Origin: Candidatus Woesearchaeota archaeon | Lineage (GTDB): Archaea; Nanobdellota; Nanobdellia; Woesearchaeales; DSVV01 | DNA: 64,000 nt | Assembly (NCBI GenBank): GCA_018661705.1 | Contig: JABJHR010000011.1 | Coordinates: 186,001 to 250,000, forward strand | Direction: 5' to 3' | Shown: positions 33,844 to 41,855 of the stretch, in pieces | Numbering within the stretch: the stretch's first letter is position 1 | How the letters are laid out: every line of letters starts with the position of its first letter | The notes under the pieces: model-generated | Databases searched by the model: none | Seen by the model: only the letters and a program-made list of their open reading frames with translations | Told to the model about the DNA's origin: nothing | Position numbers and translations under genes: made by a program

Positions 33844-34206
33844 TTAAAAACCAATTGCACTATTGAAGAATTTATCTTTATGTGCCCAAACTTCATATGC
33901 ATATACTTCATGAAAAAAGACATCATTTCTTCTTGTAATGATATATTCTTCAGTAATAGGATCTTTATATTCTTCTAATTTCTCTTCCATCTCAGTATTA
34001 CTAAGTTCGGCTTCAGAAGCTTTTGCTTCTAACTCTTGAGATTGAGAAGCTTTTTTACAAGCACAACCTGATTCTGAACATTTACATTGTTCTTTCTTGT
34101 CCTCGTTTTTAAGCGCATTTAGGCCTTCTTTTTGCGTTTCAGAACTATTTTGAACTGTATTTACTGCTTGTTCTAAGCCTTGTGTGTTTTTTGTTTCAGT
34201 TGACAT
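33844..34206 (-). CDS. uncharacterised small acidic protein with a Cys cluster
   Basis: 120 residues, no family recognised. The first 75 residues are low-complexity, polar and probably disordered, with CKCSESGCACKK near residue 42. The C-terminal 40 residues (EEYIITRRNDVFFHEVYAYEVWAHKDKFFNSAIGF) are aromatic and look folded. A BRE/TATA element on the minus strand (CCGAAAGATTTATATAC, about 34286-34302) drives it. It converges on the Cys-rich membrane protein gene with 16 bases between stops. Confidence 0.5.
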   Translation of the reverse strand: MSTETKNTQGLEQAVNTVQNSSETQKEGLNALKNEDKKEQCKCSESGCACKKASQSQELEAKASEAELSNTEMEEKLEEYKDPITEEYIITRRNDVFFHEVYAYEVWAHKDKFFNSAIGF

Positions 34207-34285
34207 TTTATAACCCTACTCTCTTTGAATAAGCATAAATTGAACTTAATTTAGATTAAAACCTATAATACCTCATGATAAAACT

Positions 34286-34352
34286 AGTATATAAATCTTT
34301 CGGTTTTAACCATTATTAAGTAGTTAAATGGGTTGAAAAGAATTTATATATA
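34286..34352. promoter_or_regulatory. divergent promoters for the 34206 and 34374 genes
   Basis: On the minus strand CCGAAAGATTTATATAC is a BRE/TATA element; on the plus strand AATTTATATATAAT at 34341-34354 lies about 25 bases before the ATG at 34374, which would be leaderless. Confidence 0.5.
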
Positions 34353-34373
34353 ATTGCTGTAATCAGTACAATC

Positions 34374-35585
34374 ATGAAACACAGTAAGAAGGCATTCAGA
34401 GAGCCATATGAAGCAAGAGAAGATACCCTGCTCTTAATTAAACATATGAAAAAATATGCAACAGGAAAAGACTATGTACTTGAAATGGGGACTGGTTCAG
34501 GAGTTGTAGCAATTGAAGCATGTAAGTATGCAAAAAAAGTTTTAGCTGTTGATATTAATCCAAAAGCAATTACATTAGCAAAAAAGAATGCAAAGAAAAT
34601 AGTAAATATTACAATTAAAAAATCAGATTTATTTTCTAACATTAAAAAAGAAGAAAAATTTAACTTAATAGTATTTAATCCACCATATTTACCATACCAT
34701 AAAGATGATCCAGATATTGCTCTTGATGGTGGCAAACATGGTTATGAGTTATTAGGGAAATTTTTGAATAATGTTAATCCTTTTTTGAAAAAAGAAGGGA
34801 AAATATTGGTTGTGTTTAGTACATTTACTAGGCCAGAAAAAGTAAAAGAATTTATTTTTAAAAATGGTTTTGAATTTAAGGAATTAGATATTGACCATAT
34901 CTTATTTGAAGATCTTTTTTTATGGGAAATTAAAAAATCTAAATTATTAAAAAGTCTAGAAAATAAAGAAATTGAAAAAGTAAAATATTTTACAAAAGGA
35001 CACAGAGGTTATATTTATCAAGGCAAATTAAAAAAAGATAAAATCATGATTAAGATTAATAATCCTAAATCAACAGCAACAAACAGAATAGAAAATGAAG
35101 TTAATTTTCTAAAAAGGATTGAAAAGTATAATATTGCACCAAAAGTTTTGTTATATGAAAACAACACAAAAATAGGAGAATACTTTGTGTATAAATTTAT
35201 TAAAGGAGAGTTTATTGGTTATTTTACAGAAGACAAAAAAACCAAAAAGAACGAAATTATTGAAATATTAAAAAAAGTCATGGAACAAATGTACCTATTA
35301 GACAAATTAGGAATAAACAAAGAAGAAATGCACCGCCCAATAAGACACATAATTATTGATTCTAAACTAAATGTTAAATTAATTGATTTTGAACGTGCTA
35401 ATATGACAAAAAAACCAAAAAATGTTACACAATTTTGTCAATTTTTAATTTCTACTAAGTTTAATGAAGTATTAAGAAAGAAAAAGATTAATATTGATAT
35501 GAAAGAAATGATTAAGTTAACACAAGAGTATAAAACAAAAATTAATGATAAAAGTTTTAAAAAAATATTGAAATTAATAAAATAG
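34374..35585 (+). CDS. HemK/Mtq2-like methyltransferase fused to a COG2112-like kinase
   Basis: 403 residues. The N-terminal 195 residues are a Rossmann methyltransferase: VLEMGTGSGVVAIEA (SAM-binding motif I), AVDINPKAITLAKKNA (motif II) and FNPPYLPY, the NPPY signature of enzymes that methylate Gln, N6-adenine or related amides; the short form resembles Mtq2/HemK. The C-terminal 205 residues match a stand-alone archaeal predicted kinase (COG2112): GHRGYIYQGKL (glycine loop), IMIKI (Lys), ENEVNFLKRIEKYNIAPKVL, LDKLGINKEEMHRPIRHIII (catalytic loop) and KLIDFERANMTKKPKNVTQF (DFE metal motif). I know them as separate proteins; the fusion suggests linked methylation and phosphorylation, or a methyltransferase guided by a kinase-fold partner. 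Leaderless promoter. Confidence 0.75.
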   Translation: MKHSKKAFREPYEAREDTLLLIKHMKKYATGKDYVLEMGTGSGVVAIEACKYAKKVLAVDINPKAITLAKKNAKKIVNITIKKSDLFSNIKKEEKFNLIVFNPPYLPYHKDDPDIALDGGKHGYELLGKFLNNVNPFLKKEGKILVVFSTFTRPEKVKEFIFKNGFEFKELDIDHILFEDLFLWEIKKSKLLKSLENKEIEKVKYFTKGHRGYIYQGKLKKDKIMIKINNPKSTATNRIENEVNFLKRIEKYNIAPKVLLYENNTKIGEYFVYKFIKGEFIGYFTEDKKTKKNEIIEILKKVMEQMYLLDKLGINKEEMHRPIRHIIIDSKLNVKLIDFERANMTKKPKNVTQFCQFLISTKFNEVLRKKKINIDMKEMIKLTQEYKTKINDKSFKKILKLIK

Positions 35586-35623
35586 AACAAATAAAACAAT
35601 TAAATGATTAAAAAAAGACATAA

Positions 35624-36034
35624 TTAAATTTCTTTACTAATCTTTTCTTTAAACTGTTCTGCTTCCCCATCAGAATAAGTTTTATGTTCATAAGAAAATT
35701 TAATACCATCATCATTGAACCGTGGAATAATGTGAAAGTGTGCATGAGGTACTATTTGCCCTGCTGTTTCCTTGTTATTCATGAAAATATTATAGCCACA
35801 ATTCTTTAAACTTTTACTCATTGCTAAACATACTTTTTTTGTAACAAGAGATAATTCTTTAAGTACTTCATCAGGAAGATCAATATATACTTCATGATGC
35901 TCTTTAGGAATAACCAGAACATGCCCCTTATTTGCAGGAGCAATATCTAAAAATGCAAGAAAGCGATCATCTTCATAAACAATATTAGAAGGAATCTCTT
36001 TATTTGCAATTTTACAAAAAATACAATCTGTCAT
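35624..36034 (-). CDS. HIT-family nucleotide hydrolase
   Basis: Start at the ATG behind GGAGGATG (36034), not the upstream TTG; 136 residues. DCIFCKIANKEIP is the N-terminal zinc/Cys region of Hint-type proteins, ENDRF/AFLDIAP is represented by DDRFLAFLDIAPANKGHVLVIPKEHH, and VPHAHFHIIPRF is the histidine triad (HxHxH) with the nucleophilic middle His. HIT proteins split nucleoside phosphoramidates, diadenosine polyphosphates or adenylylated products. It converges on the fused methyltransferase-kinase gene and is downstream of TFE by about 60 bases, possibly in one transcript with it. Confidence 0.92.
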   Translation of the reverse strand: MTDCIFCKIANKEIPSNIVYEDDRFLAFLDIAPANKGHVLVIPKEHHEVYIDLPDEVLKELSLVTKKVCLAMSKSLKNCGYNIFMNNKETAGQIVPHAHFHIIPRFNDDGIKFSYEHKTYSDGEAEQFKEKISKEI

Positions 36035-36097
36035 TTTATCATCCTCCAATTTAATTTAACATATAAAACTTATTTGGTCATTTAAATTTAATTAATA

Positions 36098-36622
36098 TTA
36101 AGAATAAATTTCTAATTCTTTGATTTTTTGCCTTAAATGTTCAATTGTTCTTTCATTATCTTGTTGTTGTAATAATGAACCACATTCAGGACATCTAAAA
36201 GATAATTCAGAGCTTTGATCAAAATCAAGCCTTGCACATGCATTTGAACATAAAAAAAAGCAACCTTTATTTTTTTCTTCCTTATTTAACCTTTCTTGTA
36301 GTCTTAAAAGCTTTTCTCTGTGTATTTCAATTACTAAATCTTTAATTCTTTTCTTGTTAAATGTCCAATAAGAAATGTAATAACCTTTTTTTGAATCTTT
36401 TTTACGTTTATAATTTGCAAGATTTTGATTATGAAGCCTATATAAGATATTTCTTACTTGATGAATTTCAATATTTGTTTTTTCACCAATAATAAACTCA
36501 GAAATGTTTTTTCTATTTTTTAGAAACTCAATTATTACTAAGGAATCTTCTCCAACTGCCTCTATTAGGGTCTCTTGGATTAATTTGTTTGTTAACCTTA
36601 TTTTTTTTGCCATTGTATCCAT
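36098..36622 (-). CDS. tfe: transcription factor E
   Basis: 174 residues (ATG at 36622; a second at 36613 is possible). The N-terminal extended winged helix (VVIIEFLKNRKNISEFIIGEKTNIEIHQVRNILYRLHNQNLANYKRKKD, split over residues 28-75) and the C-terminal zinc ribbon (CSNACARLDFD...FRCPECGSLL) define archaeal TFE, the TFIIE-alpha homologue that helps open promoters. YYISYWTFNKKRI is the family's conserved strand. The first ribbon ligand pair is CSNAC (CxxxC), a common variation. A long leader of about 150 bases with inverted repeats precedes it. Confidence 0.92.
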   Translation of the reverse strand: MDTMAKKIRLTNKLIQETLIEAVGEDSLVIIEFLKNRKNISEFIIGEKTNIEIHQVRNILYRLHNQNLANYKRKKDSKKGYYISYWTFNKKRIKDLVIEIHREKLLRLQERLNKEEKNKGCFFLCSNACARLDFDQSSELSFRCPECGSLLQQQDNERTIEHLRQKIKELEIYS

Positions 36623-36629
36623 TTTTAGT

Positions 36630-36815
36630 TGTTTATATGATTATAATGGGTGTGTATCAGATATTGATACGAGATGATATTGACCCCAATACACACCATA
36701 TATTATCAGCGTAAGTATAGTAATTAAAATAATTATGTCTAATTTAATTACTCACCTGCACCCCCTTTCTAAGTATTTTTAGGGAGACACTTATATATAA
36801 ATATTTCGGTTTTTA
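36630..36815 (-). promoter_or_regulatory. TFE promoter and structured leader
   Basis: CCGAAATATTTATATATAAG (about 36796-36815, minus sense) is a strong BRE/TATA. Downstream in the leader GGTGTGTA (36649-36656) pairs with TACACACC (36690-36697) around an inner TATCA/TGATA hairpin, and GTAATTAAA/TTTAATTAC form another stem near 36718-36750. This may be an autoregulatory operator or RNA structure. Confidence 0.45.
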
Positions 36816-36895
36816 CTGTCAAATAGTAACAAATTGGGGGGAAATAAGAGAAATATTTGGAAAAAAGAGTAAAAATCATGAAAAATTTTAATAAA

Positions 36896-37099
36896 TGGAC
36901 AAGCCGGGACTTTCAAATCTTAGGAATTAATTCTATCCTTTATGATATTTGAACCCGGAGCCTCCGCATATTTGGAAAAACAACGTTTTTCTAAAGTTTG
37001 CAACGCAGTTGTAAAAGCCAATGCGGCATTCTAATCTCCCAATCCCTTTAATCGAGATTAATCGAAACAAAGGAAATGTCCAGATTGAACTACTTGCCC
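36896..37099 (-). tRNA. tRNA-Ala(GGC) with three introns
   Basis: Exons give a clean class I tRNA of about 73 bases: acceptor GGGCAAG/CTTGTCC including the G3-U70 alanine identity pair, A73, D-stem GTTC/GAAT, anticodon stem CCGCA/TGCGG with loop TTGGCT-A (anticodon GGC), variable AGGCT, T-arm CCGGG-TTCAAAT-CCCGG. Introns: D-loop, about 37033-37079 (ends not exact); anticodon 37/38, 36970-37015, where TTGG of the loop pairs with CCAA and bulges CTT and ATA set the cuts; T-loop 59/60, 36910-36947, ends TATC...GATTTGAAAG. Two hairpins lie inside the anticodon intron (CAAC/GTTG and GAAAAAC/GTTTTTC). Confidence 0.85.
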
Positions 37100-37162
37100 A
37101 TTAAAAAGCACAAAACACCATCTAGATATAAAATTTACTATCTTCAGGAGCCAGAATAACAA

Positions 37163-37172
37163 CATTTATATA
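37163..37172 (+). promoter_or_regulatory. TATA box of the 37214 gene
   Basis: ACATTTATATACTAAT, about 47 bases before the ATG; the short leader contains TTGGGGGCTGATATAC as ribosome binding site. Confidence 0.45.
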
Positions 37173-37213
37173 CTAATCATAGCTATCTATACCTTAGTTG
37201 GGGGCTGATATAC

Positions 37214-37600
37214 ATGGTTATACTATTTGATAGATTTAACCTACCAGAAGACGTATTTGAAATAATCTTTGCAACAGAACAACAAAGGATAGTTGGAAAA
37301 CTCTTAATTGATGAAATGAGAAAGAAAGATAGAGAATTTACCAAATCTGAAATGTCTAGTTTTGCAATGGCATTACATGAAGGCAGTGTTATAGCAGAGA
37401 TTGATCATCCAAAATACCAAGGTAAAAAGGTTAAGCTAAGCTACAATAAAAGACAATTCTATGATAGAATCTTAACACCTATGAAGGCCATGGGACTAGT
37501 TGATTATGATCTTTACAAAAAGACATATAAAATTAGTGATAGATTCAACAAAGCAATGATTAAAGTTGGATTGTTGTGGATCAGAGAATTTAACAAATAA
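37214..37600 (+). CDS. small winged-helix-like protein, uncharacterised
   Basis: 128 residues. The sequence is mostly helical, with VEIIFATEQQRIVGKLLIDEM-type helices, and the end (RQFYDRILTPMKAMGLVDYDLYKKTYKISDRFNKAMIKVGLLWIREF) looks like the recognition helix and wing of a winged-helix DNA-binding domain ('L..M..lGLV..d...kty.iS..f'). No metal motif or membrane segment. It probably acts as a transcription regulator. The GNAT gene follows within 25 bases and may be in the same transcript. Confidence 0.55.
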   Translation: MVILFDRFNLPEDVFEIIFATEQQRIVGKLLIDEMRKKDREFTKSEMSSFAMALHEGSVIAEIDHPKYQGKKVKLSYNKRQFYDRILTPMKAMGLVDYDLYKKTYKISDRFNKAMIKVGLLWIREFNK

Positions 37601-37624
37601 GAGAGTAATTTGCATAACAGCAAA

Positions 37625-38182
37625 ATGACGCTCAAAATAGAGAATCTCTCTGAATCTAAATTAAAAGAGTTTGTTAGTTATCTTGAGAATTTACCATTAC
37701 AAACTTATTCTAAAGGAGTTGTATTAGATGAAAAAGATATTCTTAGTTTTAGATATTATCCTGGAAATCAATATGTAATTGCTATTGATGAATTAAAAAC
37801 TAAAAAAAGGAATGAAAAAAGCATTGTGGGTCATATTTGTATAATGCAACCAAAAGTAAAATATGGGTATCACCAAGAACATATTGTAGAGATTCATATT
37901 AATGTATTGCAAGAACATCAAGGAAAGGGTATTGGTAAAAAATTACTTGCTTTTTTCTTAAAAGAAATTAAAAAAACAAATAAAGACAGGAAAACAACAA
38001 TAAGTAAAATTAAAACAAAAATGATGGCTAATAATACAAAAGTAATAAAATTATTTGAAAACTTTGAATTTAAGAAAGAAGCCCTCCTAAAAAAAGAATG
38101 GAAAATTATTTCTGAAGATCAAAAAGATAAGAAAAAAGAAGCATATGAAGATACTGTTTTAATGGGATTGTTATTAAAATGA
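37625..38182 (+). CDS. GNAT-family N-acetyltransferase
   Basis: 185 residues from the ATG at 37625; an in-frame TTG at 37610 is the other possible start. The acetyl-CoA binding segment is HINVLQEHQGKGIGKKLLAFFLKEI, which carries the Q-x-x-G-x-G/A pattern (QGKGIG) after the beta4 strand, followed by NNTKVIKLFENFEFKKEALLKKEW, the typical motif B (N...ai.lyek.GF). The N-terminal 60 residues contain the first strands and are less conserved. The acceptor substrate (protein N-terminus or metabolite) cannot be told. Confidence 0.8.
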   Translation: MTLKIENLSESKLKEFVSYLENLPLQTYSKGVVLDEKDILSFRYYPGNQYVIAIDELKTKKRNEKSIVGHICIMQPKVKYGYHQEHIVEIHINVLQEHQGKGIGKKLLAFFLKEIKKTNKDRKTTISKIKTKMMANNTKVIKLFENFEFKKEALLKKEWKIISEDQKDKKKEAYEDTVLMGLLLK

Positions 38183-38264
38183 GATTAGAAGATATTATTC
38201 TATTGTGTAGATTATAACAAAATATTAAAACAACTACATGTTATTATAAAATATTGGTGTTAGA

Positions 38265-38531
38265 ATGAATTATAACTTAGAGCTTGAAAAGGCAATTAAC
38301 AAAATTAGAGAAACAAAAGCAAAAACAGTTTGCATTCAACTACCTGATGGTCTAAAACCAAAAGCTAAAGAAATTCAAGATACAATTACTAAAGCATTAG
38401 AAAAAAGAAGTAAAGATATTAAAATTTATATCTGGGCTGGAAGTTGCTTTGGTGCATGTGATACCCCAAATGGATTAGAAAAACTAAAAGTAGATTTATT
38501 AATTCAATGGGGACATAGTGAATGGAAATAA
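38265..38531 (+). pseudogene. dph2: truncated Dph2-like diphthamide synthase fragment
   Basis: 88 residues, against about 330-370 for intact archaeal Dph2. VCIQLPDGLKPKAKEIQDTI and WAGSCFGACDTPNGLEKLKVDLLIQWGHSEW match the first Dph2 subdomain, including its cluster-binding Cys (in GACD) and the 'GHS' end. The frame stops there, and the other two cluster cysteines are missing. The stop is followed after 14 bases by an inverted-repeat element and then a different gene. Dph2 makes the first step of diphthamide on EF-2; this copy should not work alone. An intact copy elsewhere, or loss of the pathway, are both possible. Confidence 0.75.
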
Positions 38532-38545
38532 ATTTAATGATAATA

Positions 38546-38631
38546 AGTAAAAAACAACAACAATGGTACAGACGGACTTTTTTTAAAAGTCCTATTCGGC
38601 TTCGCCTCATCTGACCTTGTTGTTTTTTACT
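38546..38631. repeat. 86-base inverted-repeat element behind truncated dph2
   Basis: AGTAAAAAACAACAA (38546-38560) and TTGTTGTTTTTTACT (38617-38631) pair over 15 of 15 bases. The helix continues as GGT/ACC and CAGA/TCTG, and encloses two hairpins: GGACTTTT/AAAAGTCC (38574-38592) and GGC-TTC-GCC (38598-38606). The shape is a three-way junction. It ends 18 bases before the DHH gene's ATG, and its 3' arm could mask part of that leader. Either a small mobile element or a structured RNA. Confidence 0.6.
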
Positions 38632-38649
38632 ATAAAAAAGGAAAACAAA

Positions 38650-39885
38650 ATGACAGAAAACAAATTTATGATAAAATCAGAAATATTAAACAAACTACAA
38701 CCAAGAATAAATAAAGTTGTTAGTTTAATTAAACAAGCAATTGAATCAAAAAGACCAATTTGGATAAGACACCATAATGATACAGATGGTTATTGCGCTG
38801 CAATAGCTTTGGAACGAGCAATCTTACCATTAATTCATGCAAGGCAAACAAAAGAAAGAGATGTGTTTTATCATTATTCTAGATTGCCATCAAAGGCACC
38901 ATATTATGATTATGCTGATGCAACAAAAGATGTTACTAATTTTATGAACCGTGTTACAAAATTTGAAGCAAAACCACCAATGATTATTATTTGTGATAAT
39001 GGAAGTAGTGAACAAGACATTAAAGCAATTAAAAAAGTTAAAATATATGGTGCAAAAGTAATAGTAATTGATCACCACCCATTGTGTGCGGAAATTGATA
39101 AAATAACAGATGCACATGTTAATCCGCATCAAGTAGGGAGTGTTTATGATATTTCTGCAGGGATGTTATGTGCCGAGATTGCAAGAAAAATCAATTCTAG
39201 TTCTGAAGGTGTTAATAACATGGAACTTATTGCTGCTGTCGCAGGAATTGGTGACAAAGTTAAAAGTAAAGAATTAGATGCATATATAGAATCATGTAAA
39301 AAATCAGGAAAAGAATTTGAATTTTTACAAGATGTTGCTAAATGTCTTGATTATGAAGGATCTGTTTTAGGATTTATGGAAGGACGAGACATTGTAAATG
39401 ATTTATTAGGAGCAAATGAAGAAAAACAAAAGAAATTATTGGCTTTAATTAAACCTAAATTAAAAAACGTTAGAAAACAACAACTTGAAACCAATAAAAA
39501 GTATATGGTTATAGAAGAATTAGAGAAAAATAGAAGTATTATTGTCTGTAGATTAGAAATAAACAAGGTAAGATCATTTGGATCATATCCTGCTGCAGGA
39601 GCAACAGTAGGAATAACACAAGATTATCTTGTGGAAAAATATAAACTAAAAAATAAGAAAGTAATTTCATTAGGAATTAATAAAGATCAAATTAATTTTA
39701 GGTGTAGTAGAGAAATTAAAGAATTTGATGTAAACGAAATAATAAAAATCTTGAAAAATAAGTTACCTTATGCACAAATTGATGGTGGCGGACATAGAGT
39801 AGCAGGAAGCATTAATTTTGTAGAAGCTGCTAAAGAAGAAGTCATAAGTATTGTTGAAGAATATATTAACAAGATTAAACAATAG
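38650..39885 (+). CDS. DHH-family phosphoesterase (archaeal RecJ/GAN-like)
   Basis: Start at the ATG after AAAAAAGG (38650); the upstream TTG lies in the inverted repeat. 411 residues. IWIRHHNDTDGYCAA holds motif I, MIIICDNGSS motif II, and VIVIDHHPL is the DHH signature; the C-terminal DHHA1 domain ends with QIDGGGHRVAGSINF (GGGH). These are metal-dependent nucleases or phosphoesterases; archaeal RecJ-like proteins (GAN) associate with GINS and the replisome. A GINS gene is present in the window at 51912, but there is no direct link. Homologues that degrade oligo-RNA are an alternative. Confidence 0.85.
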   Translation: MTENKFMIKSEILNKLQPRINKVVSLIKQAIESKRPIWIRHHNDTDGYCAAIALERAILPLIHARQTKERDVFYHYSRLPSKAPYYDYADATKDVTNFMNRVTKFEAKPPMIIICDNGSSEQDIKAIKKVKIYGAKVIVIDHHPLCAEIDKITDAHVNPHQVGSVYDISAGMLCAEIARKINSSSEGVNNMELIAAVAGIGDKVKSKELDAYIESCKKSGKEFEFLQDVAKCLDYEGSVLGFMEGRDIVNDLLGANEEKQKKLLALIKPKLKNVRKQQLETNKKYMVIEELEKNRSIIVCRLEINKVRSFGSYPAAGATVGITQDYLVEKYKLKNKKVISLGINKDQINFRCSREIKEFDVNEIIKILKNKLPYAQIDGGGHRVAGSINFVEAAKEEVISIVEEYINKIKQ

Positions 39886-39921
39886 AGCCACATTAAAACA
39901 ATTCTTTTTTCTAAATATATT

Positions 39922-41043
39922 TTACTCAAATACTTCTTTAATCTTATCTAGAAAACTCTTTAAGGGTTTTTCTTTGGTAAGTTTATCAAATTCTTTAAGT
40001 AATTCTTTTTGTTTCTTAGTTAATTTTTTAGGAGTTTGAACAACTACTTTAACAAATTGATCTCCCTTGCCAAAACCTCTTAAACTATGAATTCCTTTTC
40101 CCTTAATTCTAAAAACAGTATTAGATTGAGTAGAAACAGGAATTTTCATTTTAATTTTACCGCCTAATGTAGGAACTTCAACATTATCTCCAAAACATGC
40201 TTGCTTAAAGCTAATTGGAATATCTAAATAAATATCATTATCATCTCTTTCAAATATTTTGTGAGGTAAAACACTAATTAACACATAAAGATCACCAGTA
40301 GGGGCGTCTTTTTCTCCAGCTTCACCTTCTCCAGAAATTCTTAATCTAGTTCCAGTATCTACACCCTTAGGGATGGTAACCTCAATAGTTCTTGTTTTTT
40401 TAACTCTGCCATTACCATGACACTTATCACAATGTGCAGTAATAACTTTACCCATGCCATTACATTTATCACATGGTGCAGAAGTTTGAAAAATACCAAA
40501 AGGTGTTCTTTGAGTTCTTTTATACATGCCTGAACCATGACAGGTCTCACAAGTCTTAATATGAGATGAAGATTTTGCGCCAGTTCCGTCACACTTTGTA
40601 CAAATCTCATGCCTTGGAACTGAAATTGATTTATCAACACCAAAAGCTGCTGCCTCTAAATTTATTTCAATTGTTATTTGAAGGTCTGATCCTCTTTGTG
40701 GATAATTTCTTCTAGAATTAGATCTTCCACCACCAAAAAAACTATCAAATATATCACCAAAATCACCAAATCCTGAGAAACCACTATGATCAAATCCACT
40801 AAACCCTTCAAAACCCTGTCCTCCAGTACCAAATTGATCATACTGTTGTCTTTTTTGTTCATCGCCCAATACAGAAGCCGCTTCATTTATTTCTTTAAAC
40901 CTTTCTTCATTTTCTTTTTTCTTATCATCTGCAGCTCTATCTGGATGATACTTAAAAGCTAATTTTTTATAAGCTTTTTTTATTTCCTCCCTAGATGCAC
41001 CTTTTTCTACGCCCAAGAGTTCATAATAATCTTTTTTTGTCAT
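39922..41043 (-). CDS. dnaJ: chaperone DnaJ
   Basis: 373 residues, full-length type I. The J-domain has YHPDRA with the HPD motif; a Gly/Phe-rich region follows ([20 protein letters not shown]); four CxxCxGxG zinc repeats ([32 protein letters not shown]) and the C-terminal substrate domain are intact. It stimulates the DnaK ATPase and passes clients to it. The gene is the last of the minus-strand cluster grpE to dnaJ and starts two bases after the HAD gene stop. Confidence 0.97.
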   Translation of the reverse strand: MTKKDYYELLGVEKGASREEIKKAYKKLAFKYHPDRAADDKKKENEERFKEINEAASVLGDEQKRQQYDQFGTGGQGFEGFSGFDHSGFSGFGDFGDIFDSFFGGGRSNSRRNYPQRGSDLQITIEINLEAAAFGVDKSISVPRHEICTKCDGTGAKSSSHIKTCETCHGSGMYKRTQRTPFGIFQTSAPCDKCNGMGKVITAHCDKCHGNGRVKKTRTIEVTIPKGVDTGTRLRISGEGEAGEKDAPTGDLYVLISVLPHKIFERDDNDIYLDIPISFKQACFGDNVEVPTLGGKIKMKIPVSTQSNTVFRIKGKGIHSLRGFGKGDQFVKVVVQTPKKLTKKQKELLKEFDKLTKEKPLKSFLDKIKEVFE

Positions 41044-41045
41044 TT

Positions 41046-41681
41046 TTAATCAATTACCTTTAACAAATCTAATGCTGAATCAATTATAATATCAGCATTA
41101 ATTAATCTTTCCTTTGTATGAAATCCCCAAGTAACCCCAATTGCTTTTTTAAGGTTTGCATTTTTTGCAGCTTCTATATCTCCATCCATGTCTCCAATTA
41201 AAATTGCTTCATCTGGCTTAATCCCTAATTTAGATAAAACAACGTTAATTCCATCTGGATTAGGCTTAAGACCATCCTTAGCATCAACAATTAGATCAAA
41301 AAACTCATGTAGATTTTCATTTTCAAGCTTAGGAATAATATTTTCATTTATGTTATTTGAAACAATTGCTATTTTATAACCTTGTTTTTTTAATTCATGT
41401 AATAATTCAGGAATCTCCGTACATGGTTTAACTTGACTATTATGTTTATGCATATAATAAGAATACAATTCCTTACACTTTTGAATATTTTCTTCTGTTT
41501 TAAGACCAATCTTAGCAAGAGATTTAAACCAATCAATATCAAAAAAATCTTTAAATTCTTCTTCTGAAAATTCTTTTTTATCTAAATCAGAAAAAAGTTT
41601 ATTATAAATCTGGCAAGTTACTGTAAATGTATCTATTAAAACCCCATCATAATCAAATATTATTAACTTAGTCTTTGCCAT
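41046..41681 (-). CDS. HAD-superfamily phosphatase
   Basis: 211 residues. [10 protein letters not shown] is motif I with nucleophile Asp and acid Asp, AIVSNN is motif II (Ser/Thr), KPNPDGI carries the motif III Lys, and [16 protein letters not shown] is motif IV. A helical cap between residues 15 and 80 makes it a subclass I (Gph/PGP-like) enzyme. Substrate is unknown; phosphoglycolate and related small phosphates are typical. It lies between dnaK and dnaJ, behind a terminator-like hairpin pair, and overlaps the dnaJ transcription unit with 2 bases between. Confidence 0.88.
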   Translation of the reverse strand: MAKTKLIIFDYDGVLIDTFTVTCQIYNKLFSDLDKKEFSEEEFKDFFDIDWFKSLAKIGLKTEENIQKCKELYSYYMHKHNSQVKPCTEIPELLHELKKQGYKIAIVSNNINENIIPKLENENLHEFFDLIVDAKDGLKPNPDGINVVLSKLGIKPDEAILIGDMDGDIEAAKNANLKKAIGVTWGFHTKERLINADIIIDSALDLLKVID

Positions 41682-41719
41682 TCTTTGCCAGGTGAATCTT
41701 TTTTATGTAACTAAAATGC

Positions 41720-41804
41720 CTTGAAAAGAAAAAAAAATCATAAAAATTGGTCAATAAACCAATTTTTAAGATCCAGTAAAAGCACTTTGTGCTTTTGCCT
41801 GGAT
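41720..41804 (-). terminator. tandem hairpins and U-tract after dnaK
   Basis: Read on the minus strand after the dnaK stop: a hairpin with ATCCAG/CTGGAT and inner AAAAGCAC/GTGCTTTT (41771-41804), a second of 11 pairs TAAAAATTGGT/ACCAATTTTTA (41741-41768), then a T-rich run (TTTTTTTTTCTTTT). This should end or attenuate the dnaK message before the HAD-dnaJ pair, or be a processing site. Confidence 0.6.
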
Positions 41805-41855
41805 AAAAAAAAGGAGGCATTAAGTGTAATTCAAACTAAATTATTTTTTGTAAAC

